64,000 nucleotides of DNA from Oceanospirillaceae bacterium (lineage in GTDB: Bacteria > Pseudomonadota > Gammaproteobacteria > Pseudomonadales > Balneatricaceae): positions 91,314-155,313 of the forward strand of contig JABSQZ010000016.1 of the NCBI GenBank assembly GCA_013215505.1, in the 5' to 3' direction. Made by a program: the position numbers and the translations under genes. Shown in pieces: positions 27,424 through 35,620 of this stretch. The first letter of the stretch is position 1; every line of letters begins with the position of its first letter. The notes below the pieces were generated by a model. The model worked only from the letters and a program-made list of their open reading frames with translations, was not told the origin of the DNA and did not search any database.

Positions 27424-28437
27424 ATGAAAACTTATCAAATTCACAATGCCAAAGTCACTTTAATAGAACAGCCAATGCCAGAGTGTGCAGCAGATCAAGT
27501 GTTAGTTAAAATGCATGCATTGGCCCTTAACCACCGGGACTATTTAGTGGTTAACGGCATCACCCGCTGGAAACTGGCTGAAGATGGGCGAGTGCCAGTT
27601 GCCGATGGAGCCGGTGAAGTAATAGCGGTAGGTTTACTGGTCACTGATCTGAAGGTAGGTGATAGGGTCAGCAGTTTAATTGTCCCCAACTGGCAAGACG
27701 GTGAAATGACGGCAGATAAATTACAGGGATCTCCAGGTGGCCCAGGTGCAGATGGGGTGGCGGCTGAGTATAGAGTCTTTAAGCACAGTGCTGTGATTAA
27801 GATTCCGGATTATCTCAGCTATCAGGAAGCCGCAGCGCTCCCCTGTGCAGGAGTGACCGCCTGGAATGCCATGGTTGAAAGCAGTCAGCTGAAACCTGGC
27901 AACACAGTATTGATTTTAGGCACAGGTGGCGTGTCACTGTTTGCTATGCAGTTTGCATTGATGATGGGTTGTGAAGTGATCGTCAGCTCCAGTAGCGATG
28001 CTAAACTGGCGATGGCTAAAGAGTTAGGGGCGCACCACTTGATAAATTATGCAACTAACAGTGAGTGGGTTGAGAGCGTACTGGAAATAACCGGCGGCGA
28101 AGGTGTGCATCATATTGCCGAAGTGGTTGGTGGCAGTCACTTAAATTTATCCTTGCGCTGTATCCGCAGTGGCGGAACTATCGCGCAAATTGGCGCTATT
28201 CAGGGGATCTGTGAAGGCACAGTGGACACGGCTGAAATCATGTATAAAGCGGTAAATATCAAAGGCATTGAAGTGGGGTCAAAGGCGATGCACAGCAGAA
28301 TGTTAAAGGCGATGCAGACACATCAGATGAAGCCGGTGATGCACAAAGTATTTGATTTTTCGCAGCTGGGCGAGGCGATTGATTATCAGGGTAGTGGCAG
28401 TCACTTTGGCAAGATAGGGATTACGCTTGAGTCGTAA
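27424..28437 (+). CDS. MDR-family NAD(P)-dependent alcohol dehydrogenase/quinone oxidoreductase
   Basis: This 337-residue medium-chain dehydrogenase/reductase has the GroES-like N-terminal domain (MHALALNHRDYLVVNG, VPVADGAGEVIAVG, LKVGDRVSSLIVP). Its Rossmann domain shows VLILGTGGVSLFAMQFALMM followed by CEVIVSSSSDAKLAMAKELG. The cysteine cluster of structural-zinc alcohol dehydrogenases is not seen, so it is closer to quinone oxidoreductase-like members. The last codons (LES, stop) lie inside a heptanucleotide array starting at 28431, so the natural C terminus may have been trimmed or extended by the repeat. Confidence 0.87.
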   Translation: MKTYQIHNAKVTLIEQPMPECAADQVLVKMHALALNHRDYLVVNGITRWKLAEDGRVPVADGAGEVIAVGLLVTDLKVGDRVSSLIVPNWQDGEMTADKLQGSPGGPGADGVAAEYRVFKHSAVIKIPDYLSYQEAAALPCAGVTAWNAMVESSQLKPGNTVLILGTGGVSLFAMQFALMMGCEVIVSSSSDAKLAMAKELGAHHLINYATNSEWVESVLEITGGEGVHHIAEVVGGSHLNLSLRCIRSGGTIAQIGAIQGICEGTVDTAEIMYKAVNIKGIEVGSKAMHSRMLKAMQTHQMKPVMHKVFDFSQLGEAIDYQGSGSHFGKIGITLES

Positions 28438-28493
28438 GTCGTAAGTTGGAAGTTGGAAGTTGGAAGTTGGAAGTCGTAAGACGTAAGTTGGAA
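28431..28493. repeat. Heptanucleotide array D (GTCGTAA/GTTGGAA units) overlapping a stop codon
   Basis: Nine contiguous 7-bp units read GTCGTAA x2, GTTGGAA x4, GTCGTAA, GACGTAA, GTTGGAA. On the other strand these are ACTTCCA and ACTTACG units. The stop codon TAA of the upstream dehydrogenase is part of the first unit. Confidence 0.88.
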
Positions 28494-28496
28494 GTT

Positions 28497-28534
28497 AAAG
28501 AGGTTCGCTACTTTTATAGTAGCGAACCTTTTAG
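28497..28534. terminator. Bidirectional terminator between MDR dehydrogenase gene and ydbL
   Basis: AGGTTCGCTAC at 28501-28511 pairs perfectly with GTAGCGAACCT at 28519-28529 around a 7-base loop. A T-rich tract follows on the plus strand. The minus-strand copy, downstream of ydbL, has a weaker T tract. Confidence 0.8.
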
Positions 28535-28536
28535 TT

Positions 28537-28872
28537 TTATTTCTGGTACCAGTTACCGGCGGCGTTCCTGATAAAGTCCCCGGATGCGGCGCGCTCAACC
28601 TGGCGCTGGGCAACTCTTTTTGCTACCACAGCAACGCTGACTCCTGCATTGGCAGCTGACTTTGTAAATGCTGCTTTTCGAGCTTGGTTGATTGAATTGA
28701 TCAGTGCGCTAATTTCTGCGCTGGGGCTGCCTTTGACGCTGGCCAAGTATCCCTGGCTGGTTTCACCGATGAGTCCCTGAGCTTTGGCCTGATTTTTGTC
28801 TATAGCATGACTGGCAGTGCTGAAAGAAACTAACAGCAGGGCGATTGAGAAAAATGAAAGTAGTTTGTTCAC
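28537..28872 (-). CDS. ydbL: YdbL family periplasmic protein (DUF1318)
   Basis: This 111-residue secreted protein has a signal peptide ending STASHA. The mature part is typical of DUF1318: AQGLIGETSQGYLASVKG, then YdbL-like spacing to RVAQRQVERAASGDFIRN and a C-terminal GNWYQK. In Escherichia coli ydbH-ynbE-ydbL form an operon whose YdbH-YnbE pair builds an envelope-spanning phospholipid transport bridge. YdbL is thought to modulate that assembly. The order and strand here are the same, with a 12-bp gap to ynbE. Confidence 0.85.
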   Translation of the reverse strand: MNKLLSFFSIALLLVSFSTASHAIDKNQAKAQGLIGETSQGYLASVKGSPSAEISALINSINQARKAAFTKSAANAGVSVAVVAKRVAQRQVERAASGDFIRNAAGNWYQK

Positions 28873-28884
28873 GCTGTGTTCCTC

Positions 28885-29103
28885 CTAAAAAAGGTCGCTT
28901 TGTTGGTTGAATAGGTCATCGATTTCTTTATCGACTTTGATCAGTATTTGGTGCTCAATTTTAACGTTTAAGTTAATAGTGATAGGTTCTTTAGGTGCTT
29001 CTATGGCAATTCTTGGCGAGCAGGCAGCCAGTAGTATTGCAACAGCGACCAGAGAACAGCCAAAAATGCCTCGCTGCACTTTGGCTGAAAAAGCTTGAAA
29101 CAT
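28885..29103 (-). CDS. ynbE: YnbE family outer-membrane lipoprotein
   Basis: This 72-residue lipoprotein has a hydrophobic signal segment followed by the lipobox LLAAC, and the mature part begins CSPRIAIEAPKEPITINL. YnbE-like proteins pair with the C terminus of YdbH at the outer membrane. ATG at 29103 with AAGGAG upstream was chosen over an ATG at 29139. The short acidic C terminus (KVDKEIDDLFNQQSDLF) fits the family. Confidence 0.85.
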   Translation of the reverse strand: MFQAFSAKVQRGIFGCSLVAVAILLAACSPRIAIEAPKEPITINLNVKIEHQILIKVDKEIDDLFNQQSDLF

Positions 29104-29226
29104 GTAACTCTCCTTGTCTAACCAATGACTTGATGTCAAAGGTAGAAAATATAGCTAGATCCTAGCGATATCCTGATACTAGGTCAATAATAGCATTAAG
29201 ATTTATATGCGCTGACTAAGTTCCCT

Positions 29227-32200
29227 CTACTGAGCAGTTTTTTGTATTTGTTGCCGTATGTTCTTCTCCAGATCACTGCTAAATTGTAAGGTTTTCAGCA
29301 GTGCCAGTAAATTTTCTTCGACGTTAATACTGAACTTAATCGGGTGTCCTTGCTGCCAGTTGGGGTTGTTGCCTGAGAGTTGGTTTTCTAGCACTAACTT
29401 GCCATCGGGATAATAACTAAGCCTGATTGACAGCACTTCATAATAGAAATCCTCGAGAATGTTTAGCGCAATTTTCAGGCCGCTATTGGTGGACGCCAGT
29501 GCGCGGATTCTGTCGTTGGCGCTATAGCGAATGTAGCCTTTGTCCATCGCTTTTATCTGGCCATCTACAATGTAAAGCTGGCCACTGGAAAAACGAAACG
29601 GCAGCTTGCCCTGCAGGGAGCCGCTACCGGATAAGCTAGGGTTTTGCTCCAGAGCCAGAACATTATTAAGCGGTAAATTGCTGAAGTTAATCTGCGAGCT
29701 TCCCTGTAGTGGCTCAAGCGTGGTCGAAAAAGGCTCTAAATTAAAGTCACCTTGTAATAATTTTCCCTTGGTGTTGTTTAATTGCAGGGATCGGTTTGTT
29801 TTTAATATGTTTTTAAGGCTGAAATCTGCGCTTATTTGAGTGACAGCGATACCGCTGTTAACCTCTGCAATGTTCAGGGAGCCGGTTTCGCTGAGGCGGC
29901 TATCTTTGTATTGGCTGTCACTGCTGATGTTAATGTCACGGGCAATAGTGTCAGCGATTTTCAGTGTCAGCTGGGTAACTTTGTGTTGTACCTGAGCCTC
30001 TATCTTTTGTTTAGTTATTTTGAACTGACCACTGTGTCGGTAATCACCGGCTATGATTTGTAACTCCTCAGGCCAAGGTAAGTTTGATAGTTCAGCCATT
30101 TTCCTTGCCGCTGATGCAAGACTTAATGGGCTCAACTGCCACTCACCTGATATATGACGGAATTTACTGTCACTGCGGATTTTTCCCTTCAGTCGCAAGG
30201 GTAGGGCGTTGTGGTTAATTTCAAAATTGGCCCTGTAGCGATTTCCAGCGACGCTGGCTTGGCTGTTGATGTCCAGGTTTTGCACTAAGTTATTCTTCAG
30301 CAAGCTGAAACCTCGCACCTTAGTGTAGAGCTGCAGTTGCAGCGGTGCCAGTTGCAGTTTTGGTATTGCCAGGTTGGCCGAGCGATAGCTAAACTTCTGT
30401 TGAGCTGCCCTGAGTGTTGCGCCAGTGAGATGCAAGTTAATAGCAGAAACTTGCAGTTTAGCTAAGTTCGGCGCAGCTGCTGTTAAAGGAAGTTTCAAGG
30501 TTATTTCTTTAGTGTTGTGGATTGTCAGGGCACTAGTACGAAGTTCGGCTGTGGCGATTTTTTGTAGTTGCAGTCGCATCTTCTTGCGCAACTTAAGATT
30601 GATCTGTTCAGGAGTAAACTCGAAAGTACCAGTGGCACTTAGTAGCGCTTGTTTAAATGGCAGCTTACTCGCTTGTAGATGTACCTGCTTGAGGTCGAAC
30701 GTAAGCCTGGCACTGTTGCGGAGCAGGTCGATGTTACTAAGTCTGAGTTTGATCGCCTGGTGCTCTATCTGACCTACAGGGCTCTGCCATTTGCCCGGCT
30801 GTACCGTAAAAGCGCTATCTGCCACTTCAAGGAAGTTGTCAGTTATATCCAGTGAGAGATTGATTGCGGAATCGGTGGTGACTTTAAGCTGCTCGGTAAA
30901 ATACTCAGCAGCTTGAGCTCTGTTGCCATCAGGCATTGTGCTTGTTTTGACAGTCGAACTGCCGGCATTGCTCAATTGGCTAATAGCCAGCGTCAGCCCT
31001 TCTTGCAAACTAAGTTTTAGCTTGTTTTGTTGCAGCGAGAAGTGACCTTGGATGCTGCTGGACAGCTGTTGAAAAGGCAGTCTGATCTGGGCTTGAGAGT
31101 TGTCCAGATTAAGCTTTTGCAGCTGAAAATCGACGGCTAAGAGTCGCTTTAATAGATCAGCTTGTCGCACGTTAATTGTTAATGGCAGGTGGTTGAACTC
31201 GCCAATTGAGGTACGCCAGGGGCTGGCATCTATGCTGGCAGTAAAACTGGGAATTTTATTAATCCTGAATTGCCGGTCGAAACTGAGCTTCAATGCTGAG
31301 CGCAAGCTAATATTGATCCGTTCAGAGTGGCTTTGTGGACCATTGAAATCGCTAATCTCAATGTTAGTTGAAGGATGCATTTCAATCGCTAGCTGCCGCT
31401 GGCTCCACCTGAGAGTGCCGCTGCTGCTCAGTTTTATTTTTGCTGCGCTTAAGCTCTTGTCGGCCAGGGGAAGTTTTAACTGTCTCTGTGCTATTTGTAG
31501 GTCGAAACCGATATCGGCCTGCAATTGCGCCAGCCAGTTATCAGTGACAGCCAATGGCATACTGAATTGATGGTTGAGTTGCAGCTGTGCCTCGAGACTG
31601 GAGAGCTGTTGCAGTTGGCTGGGCGTTAACAGTGGCGAGAGCCAGAATGATTGTAATTTGAACTGTTTAAAATTTATTCTCTGGCGGGCTCTGATATTAA
31701 TTTTCCCCGCTGTTGCCTGGATATCGCCCTCTAGTTGAAAATTGAAATAGGACTGATTGCCAGCTTGGTTCTGCGGGGGGTGCTGTGCTAGCAGTTGGCC
31801 TTTAATCAGAAACTGGTTTTCAGCATTGAACTCAGTTTGCAGTGAGCCAAGCAGAGTGTCATTTTCAAAATAATCGCCCCGCAGTCGCAATTGCTCGGGA
31901 TTGAGCAGTAACTCGCCGATTACAGCAATCTGCTGCTGTGGATTTTTGTCCCAGCTCAGCTGTAGAGTTTCTATCTGTAATTGATTGATTGCTACTTCGC
32001 TTAACAGAGTCGCTGGCAGTAGTGCTGCCAATGCAAACTCTGTCGATACAGATGGGGCCGCTTGTCCGCGATTGTCGCTCAGTTGTATGTCGAGCTTGCG
32101 GATATGGATCTGCTTAATTTTTTGTCGCAGCAATAAATCCAACCAGTTGTATTTCAGACTGAGTTCTGTGACTGTTATCTGTCCCTGGAATTCAGGCCTG

Positions 32201-32421
32201 TCGATAGTGAAATGCGCAGCTGCAAGTTTAAGCTGGTCGCTGCCTGGATGTTCCATGCGGCTGCTGCTGGTAATCCCGTAATGCTTTAGTTGACGCTCAA
32301 GTAATAAGCCGATTAACATAGGGCTGAAAGCATACAACAGCCCTAAAAGTAACAGTATAAGGGTGCAGATAATGCTGATTTTTTGTTTAGTGCTGCTGAA
32401 AACTGTAGTTGTTTTAGTCAT
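29227..32421 (-). CDS. ydbH: YdbH family AsmA-like intermembrane phospholipid transport protein
   Basis: This 1064-residue protein is anchored by one N-terminal membrane helix (SIICTLILLLLGLLYAFSPM). It continues as a long beta-rich periplasmic region of the AsmA/TamB-like (repeating beta-groove) type with weak internal similarity. The C-terminal part includes GSGSLQGKLPFRFSSGQLYI, GYIRYSANDRIRALA and ALNILEDFYYEVLSIRLSYY, close to the YdbH ending. With TamB and YhdP, YdbH moves phospholipids from inner to outer membrane. ATG at 32421 was preferred to one at 32448 because the membrane anchor follows at the usual distance; no strong ribosome-binding site is seen for either. It precedes ynbE and ydbL on the same strand. 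Confidence 0.85.
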   Translation of the reverse strand: MTKTTTVFSSTKQKISIICTLILLLLGLLYAFSPMLIGLLLERQLKHYGITSSSRMEHPGSDQLKLAAAHFTIDRPEFQGQITVTELSLKYNWLDLLLRQKIKQIHIRKLDIQLSDNRGQAAPSVSTEFALAALLPATLLSEVAINQLQIETLQLSWDKNPQQQIAVIGELLLNPEQLRLRGDYFENDTLLGSLQTEFNAENQFLIKGQLLAQHPPQNQAGNQSYFNFQLEGDIQATAGKINIRARQRINFKQFKLQSFWLSPLLTPSQLQQLSSLEAQLQLNHQFSMPLAVTDNWLAQLQADIGFDLQIAQRQLKLPLADKSLSAAKIKLSSSGTLRWSQRQLAIEMHPSTNIEISDFNGPQSHSERINISLRSALKLSFDRQFRINKIPSFTASIDASPWRTSIGEFNHLPLTINVRQADLLKRLLAVDFQLQKLNLDNSQAQIRLPFQQLSSSIQGHFSLQQNKLKLSLQEGLTLAISQLSNAGSSTVKTSTMPDGNRAQAAEYFTEQLKVTTDSAINLSLDITDNFLEVADSAFTVQPGKWQSPVGQIEHQAIKLRLSNIDLLRNSARLTFDLKQVHLQASKLPFKQALLSATGTFEFTPEQINLKLRKKMRLQLQKIATAELRTSALTIHNTKEITLKLPLTAAAPNLAKLQVSAINLHLTGATLRAAQQKFSYRSANLAIPKLQLAPLQLQLYTKVRGFSLLKNNLVQNLDINSQASVAGNRYRANFEINHNALPLRLKGKIRSDSKFRHISGEWQLSPLSLASAARKMAELSNLPWPEELQIIAGDYRHSGQFKITKQKIEAQVQHKVTQLTLKIADTIARDINISSDSQYKDSRLSETGSLNIAEVNSGIAVTQISADFSLKNILKTNRSLQLNNTKGKLLQGDFNLEPFSTTLEPLQGSSQINFSNLPLNNVLALEQNPSLSGSGSLQGKLPFRFSSGQLYIVDGQIKAMDKGYIRYSANDRIRALASTNSGLKIALNILEDFYYEVLSIRLSYYPDGKLVLENQLSGNNPNWQQGHPIKFSINVEENLLALLKTLQFSSDLEKNIRQQIQKTAQ

Positions 32422-32883
32422 ATAGCTATCATAGTAACTAAGGATCAAGCAAACAAGTCTGAACTATCGCTGTGACTCGTCATTGATTGTTTGGCTTTGG
32501 TACAAAGTGTATGACTTTAAGCGCTTTTTTTACCGGGCCTGAAGCTGATTTTGTGCAGCAGTAGCTATGCGGATCTTTGCAAGTAAATTTAATCAGCTGC
32601 AGAAATACAATTCAGGAAGGGTGCGGCTGAAAATATATAGGGGTAATAACCCGGCTGAGATAGATAATATTTATCATGCTGTTAAAATGACTGCCGCTAG
32701 CCTGGGGAACATGTGAGTTAGGCCGCTATCTGCACTAAGCACTACACATTGCTCAGGCGTAAACAAGATGATGCAGCGGACTAGCAGACGTTCCCTAATG
32801 CTTCTTTTATAGAGCTCTAATTGACCATCGCTCATTACCGCTGTTGGCTCGAGCGCAATACTTATTTTTTTGAGGTTTTTCTG
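32422..32883. other. Intergenic region upstream of ydbH and the small membrane protein
   Basis: These 462 bp lie between two divergent genes and must hold both promoters. I see no gene, RNA or repeat in them that I can support. Confidence 0.5.
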
Positions 32884-33234
32884 GTGAATCCAATCGTACT
32901 GTTTTTGATTTCTGGCTTCGTGTCTATGGCTACTGCCTTAAGTGCTGGCGCATTAAATAAATTGCCCAAAGATCAAAAAGAGGGCTTTTTAGCGACTAAC
33001 AACGGTGCTTTAATGGTAGTGATGTCGGGTAACCTAGCCGCTTTAACACTTGTTGGAGCTATGGCTTACGGCTTTGCCAATCTGCACTGGGCTATCCCTC
33101 TCTCCTGTATCTTTATCAGTTTTCCAGGTGCACATGTTTTAGTGACGCAAAAGCTCCTGGGTAATAAATGGAGTTTACTGTTGATGCTGCCCCTCACCTT
33201 AATCAGTGCAGTATTGTTGTACACCTATTGGTAG
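32884..33234 (+). CDS. Small integral membrane protein of unknown function
   Basis: I do not recognise this gene. With a GTG start at 32884 (GAGG eight bases upstream) it encodes 116 residues with about four hydrophobic helices: NPIVLFLISGFVSMATALSA, an inner segment with GALMVVMSGNLAALTLVGAM, then IPLSCIFISFPGAHVL and LLLMLPLTLISAVLLYTYW. One polar loop (NKLPKDQKEGFLATNNG) lies between the first two. An in-frame TTG at 32821 would add a charged 21-residue leader with no clear ribosome-binding site. It stands alone, between ydbH and rmuC. Confidence 0.6.
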   Translation: MNPIVLFLISGFVSMATALSAGALNKLPKDQKEGFLATNNGALMVVMSGNLAALTLVGAMAYGFANLHWAIPLSCIFISFPGAHVLVTQKLLGNKWSLLLMLPLTLISAVLLYTYW

Positions 33235-33411
33235 TGGGCAGAACTTATATCTGTTGTTTCAATATAGGCAGCGGCCATGATCCAGTACTGTGTTAAAAGT
33301 ATTGATTAAAAAGTACTGTACTGGTGCATCTATTAGTTATGATCAACGTTGCCGGCCCTAATTTTCATAACTTGCTATCTAGACCTAATCGCTAACTATT
33401 GGTAATAATCT

Positions 33412-34896
33412 ATGTTTTTAGATCAGTTGAATCTACAAAGTGCAGTGATAGGTGCTGTCATCGCATTTACGGTGAGTTTAGTGTTACTGCTGTGGTCTCT
33501 GTATCACACGGCCCGGCAGCGCCAGCAGTTAAATTTTCAACTACAGTTGCAGATGGATCGCGAAAAAAATATCAATAGCCAGCTAGATATTCAACGTCAA
33601 CAGAATCAGAAACTGCAGCAGCGCAATATATCAGTGGAGCAGCTGTTGCATCAGGAACAGTTAATAAATGCCCAGTATCAGGAAAAAATATCGGCATTTG
33701 AACTGTCTGAGCTGGAGAAACAAAAAATCCAGTCTGAACTTGAAGAATATCGAAAGCTATTGGTCAGAGCCAACAGCCAAATTACCGAGTTGCAAGTGCG
33801 TCTGAGCAGTGAGCGGAAAATGAGTGAGGAGAAATCTCAGCTTTTCAATCAGGCCAGAGATCAGCTAAAACAAGATTTCCAACACTTAGCCAATCAAATT
33901 TTTGAAGATAAAACGGCTAAATTCAACATCAGCAGTAAAGAGTCTATTGGTCAAATATTAAACCCACTGCGTGAACAGTTGGGTGATTTTAAGCGCAAAG
34001 TGGAAGATGTATACGATAAAGAAACCCGCGATCGCCAGGCGCTATACCAGCAGATAGAACATCTTAAACAACTCAATCAACAAATGAGTCAAGACGCGAT
34101 CAACCTGACCCAGGCGCTTAAAGGCGACAGTAAAATTCAAGGGAATTGGGGTGAAGTTGTTCTCGAGCGGGTGCTTGAAGAGTCAGGCTTGCGCAAAGGT
34201 TATGAATACGAGACTCAGGTGTCTTTAACTCAACAAGGTAAGAGATACCAGCCAGATGTGATCGTCAGGTTACCGGAAGAAAAAGACATGATCATCGATG
34301 CCAAAGTGTCGCTGACCGGCTACGAGCGCTATTGCAGTAGTAAAGAACACAGTAATCGTGAACAATTTCTGATTGAGCACGTGCAATCGATTCGCAATCA
34401 TATTCGCGGCCTCAGTCAAAAAGCTTATGAAAAGTTGGACAATATCCGTACTTTAGACTTTGTGCTGCTATTTATTCCTGTAGAAGGTGCCTTTCTCTTA
34501 GCGTTGGAACATGATCAAAGTTTGTTTCGCTATGCTTTTCAGCGCAATATCATTTTAGTCAGTCCAACCACTTTGTTAGTGACTTTGCGAACAGTGCAGA
34601 ATATCTGGCGCTTTGAACAGCAAAATCAAAATGCCCAGGCGATTGCCGGACGCGGGGCAGAGCTGTACGACAAGTTTGTAAATTTTGTTGAATCCATGGA
34701 CGATCTCGGCAAGCACTTAGACAGGGCGCAAACCGCTTATGATGAAAGCTACAAACGCCTCTCAACCGGAAAAGGTAACTTAGTTAATCAGGCGATGGCT
34801 CTGACAAAGCTGGGCGTTAACGGTAAGAAGAAGTTAGCGACGGAATTAACCGGGTCTATCGATATGCAAACGGATGTTGAAACAGCGTTGAAATAA
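33412..34896 (+). CDS. rmuC: DNA recombination protein RmuC
   Basis: This 494-residue protein has an N-terminal membrane helix (VIGAVIAFTVSLVLLLWSLY) and a long glutamine-rich coiled coil, about residues 35-160. The RmuC nuclease-like domain follows, with GNWGEVVLERVLEESGLRKG, RYQPDVIVRLPEEKDMIIDA, KVSLTGYERYCSSKEHSNR and LFIPVEGAFLLALEHD. RmuC limits DNA inversions at short repeats and has been linked to phage defence, but its biochemical role is unsettled. Length and architecture are normal. It is followed by a long AT-rich gap before ftsA. Confidence 0.9.
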   Translation: MFLDQLNLQSAVIGAVIAFTVSLVLLLWSLYHTARQRQQLNFQLQLQMDREKNINSQLDIQRQQNQKLQQRNISVEQLLHQEQLINAQYQEKISAFELSELEKQKIQSELEEYRKLLVRANSQITELQVRLSSERKMSEEKSQLFNQARDQLKQDFQHLANQIFEDKTAKFNISSKESIGQILNPLREQLGDFKRKVEDVYDKETRDRQALYQQIEHLKQLNQQMSQDAINLTQALKGDSKIQGNWGEVVLERVLEESGLRKGYEYETQVSLTQQGKRYQPDVIVRLPEEKDMIIDAKVSLTGYERYCSSKEHSNREQFLIEHVQSIRNHIRGLSQKAYEKLDNIRTLDFVLLFIPVEGAFLLALEHDQSLFRYAFQRNIILVSPTTLLVTLRTVQNIWRFEQQNQNAQAIAGRGAELYDKFVNFVESMDDLGKHLDRAQTAYDESYKRLSTGKGNLVNQAMALTKLGVNGKKKLATELTGSIDMQTDVETALK

Positions 34897-35620
34897 ACGC
34901 TCGCTAACAGCTACTGAGCTCTATAGCAGTACCTCAGTACCTCGGTATCACCCAGATCGGTTATGCCGGATTATCAGGCTCTACAAGCAATCATCAATCA
35001 CTTCTTCTTACTGGGCAGTCTTTGACTCGCCCAGAAAGTTTTCAGGGCGGTGTTTTTGTTGGTGAAAAAGTCGTCAAAGCTCCCTTGTGATCTATATATG
35101 GTATATATCGTTCTGGAAAATACAATATATAGTGTAGCAGAGGTTTTTGTGGGTCCTGTCTGTTATTTAATCACTGCTAGTTTCGGTAATAAAATAAATA
35201 AAAATAGCACAAAGTTTAGTCAATAAAATAATCAATACAGGGTCTTGATATTTTGCGAGTTTTCAAGATCTGATCTTGATTATTGAATATAAATCAAAAT
35301 CTAATCTTGATTTTATATATCAAATCAATATCCAATTTTGATTTTAGATATAAAATTATAAAGATGTTTTATTTCATAAAGATAATAATAAAAAATGCTA
35401 AGAAAAAAGTAGAATTTGTGCAAGACCTTTATCTATGAGGGTTTGCGATATTCCATATAAAAAATTACTGATAATAAAGCTGGTATCTTCTGGTGGATTT
35501 TTGTACATTACTTATATTATTATTTTTAATGTTTTACTGATTTATATTAAAGTCTGACGTATAATTCTAAAAATATATACTTATTAGTTTAGTCATTTTT
35601 ATTTCAAACGGTTTAGAACA
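34897..35620. other. Long AT-rich intergenic region upstream of ftsA
   Basis: These 724 bp contain no gene; in particular, no ftsQ. The part after 35160 is very AT-rich and carries four 31-bp palindromic repeats at 35231-35354. Promoters for ftsA must lie here, but I cannot point to one with confidence. Confidence 0.6.
35231..35354. repeat. Four tandem 31-bp repeats, each with a 19-bp imperfect palindrome
   Basis: Units begin at 35231, 35262, 35293 and 35324. Each contains an imperfect palindrome of form ATCAAnATCnnATCTTGAT, centred at 35240, 35271, 35302 and 35333, that is exactly 31 bp apart. The second is the most perfect (CAAGATC-T-GATCTTG). Spacing of three helical turns puts all four sites on one DNA face. 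Candidate roles are a multi-site operator for ftsA or an iteron-like or protein-loading site. Confidence 0.75.

Noticed and set aside
35231..35354. The 31-bp repeats as a CRISPR array
   Set aside because: Units are directly adjacent with no unique spacers and they diverge from each other; no cas gene is in the window.
35231..35354. The same repeats as FNR/CRP sites
   Set aside because: FNR sites read TTGAT-N4-ATCAA. Here the half-sites are in the opposite order (ATCAA...TTGAT) with the wrong spacing.
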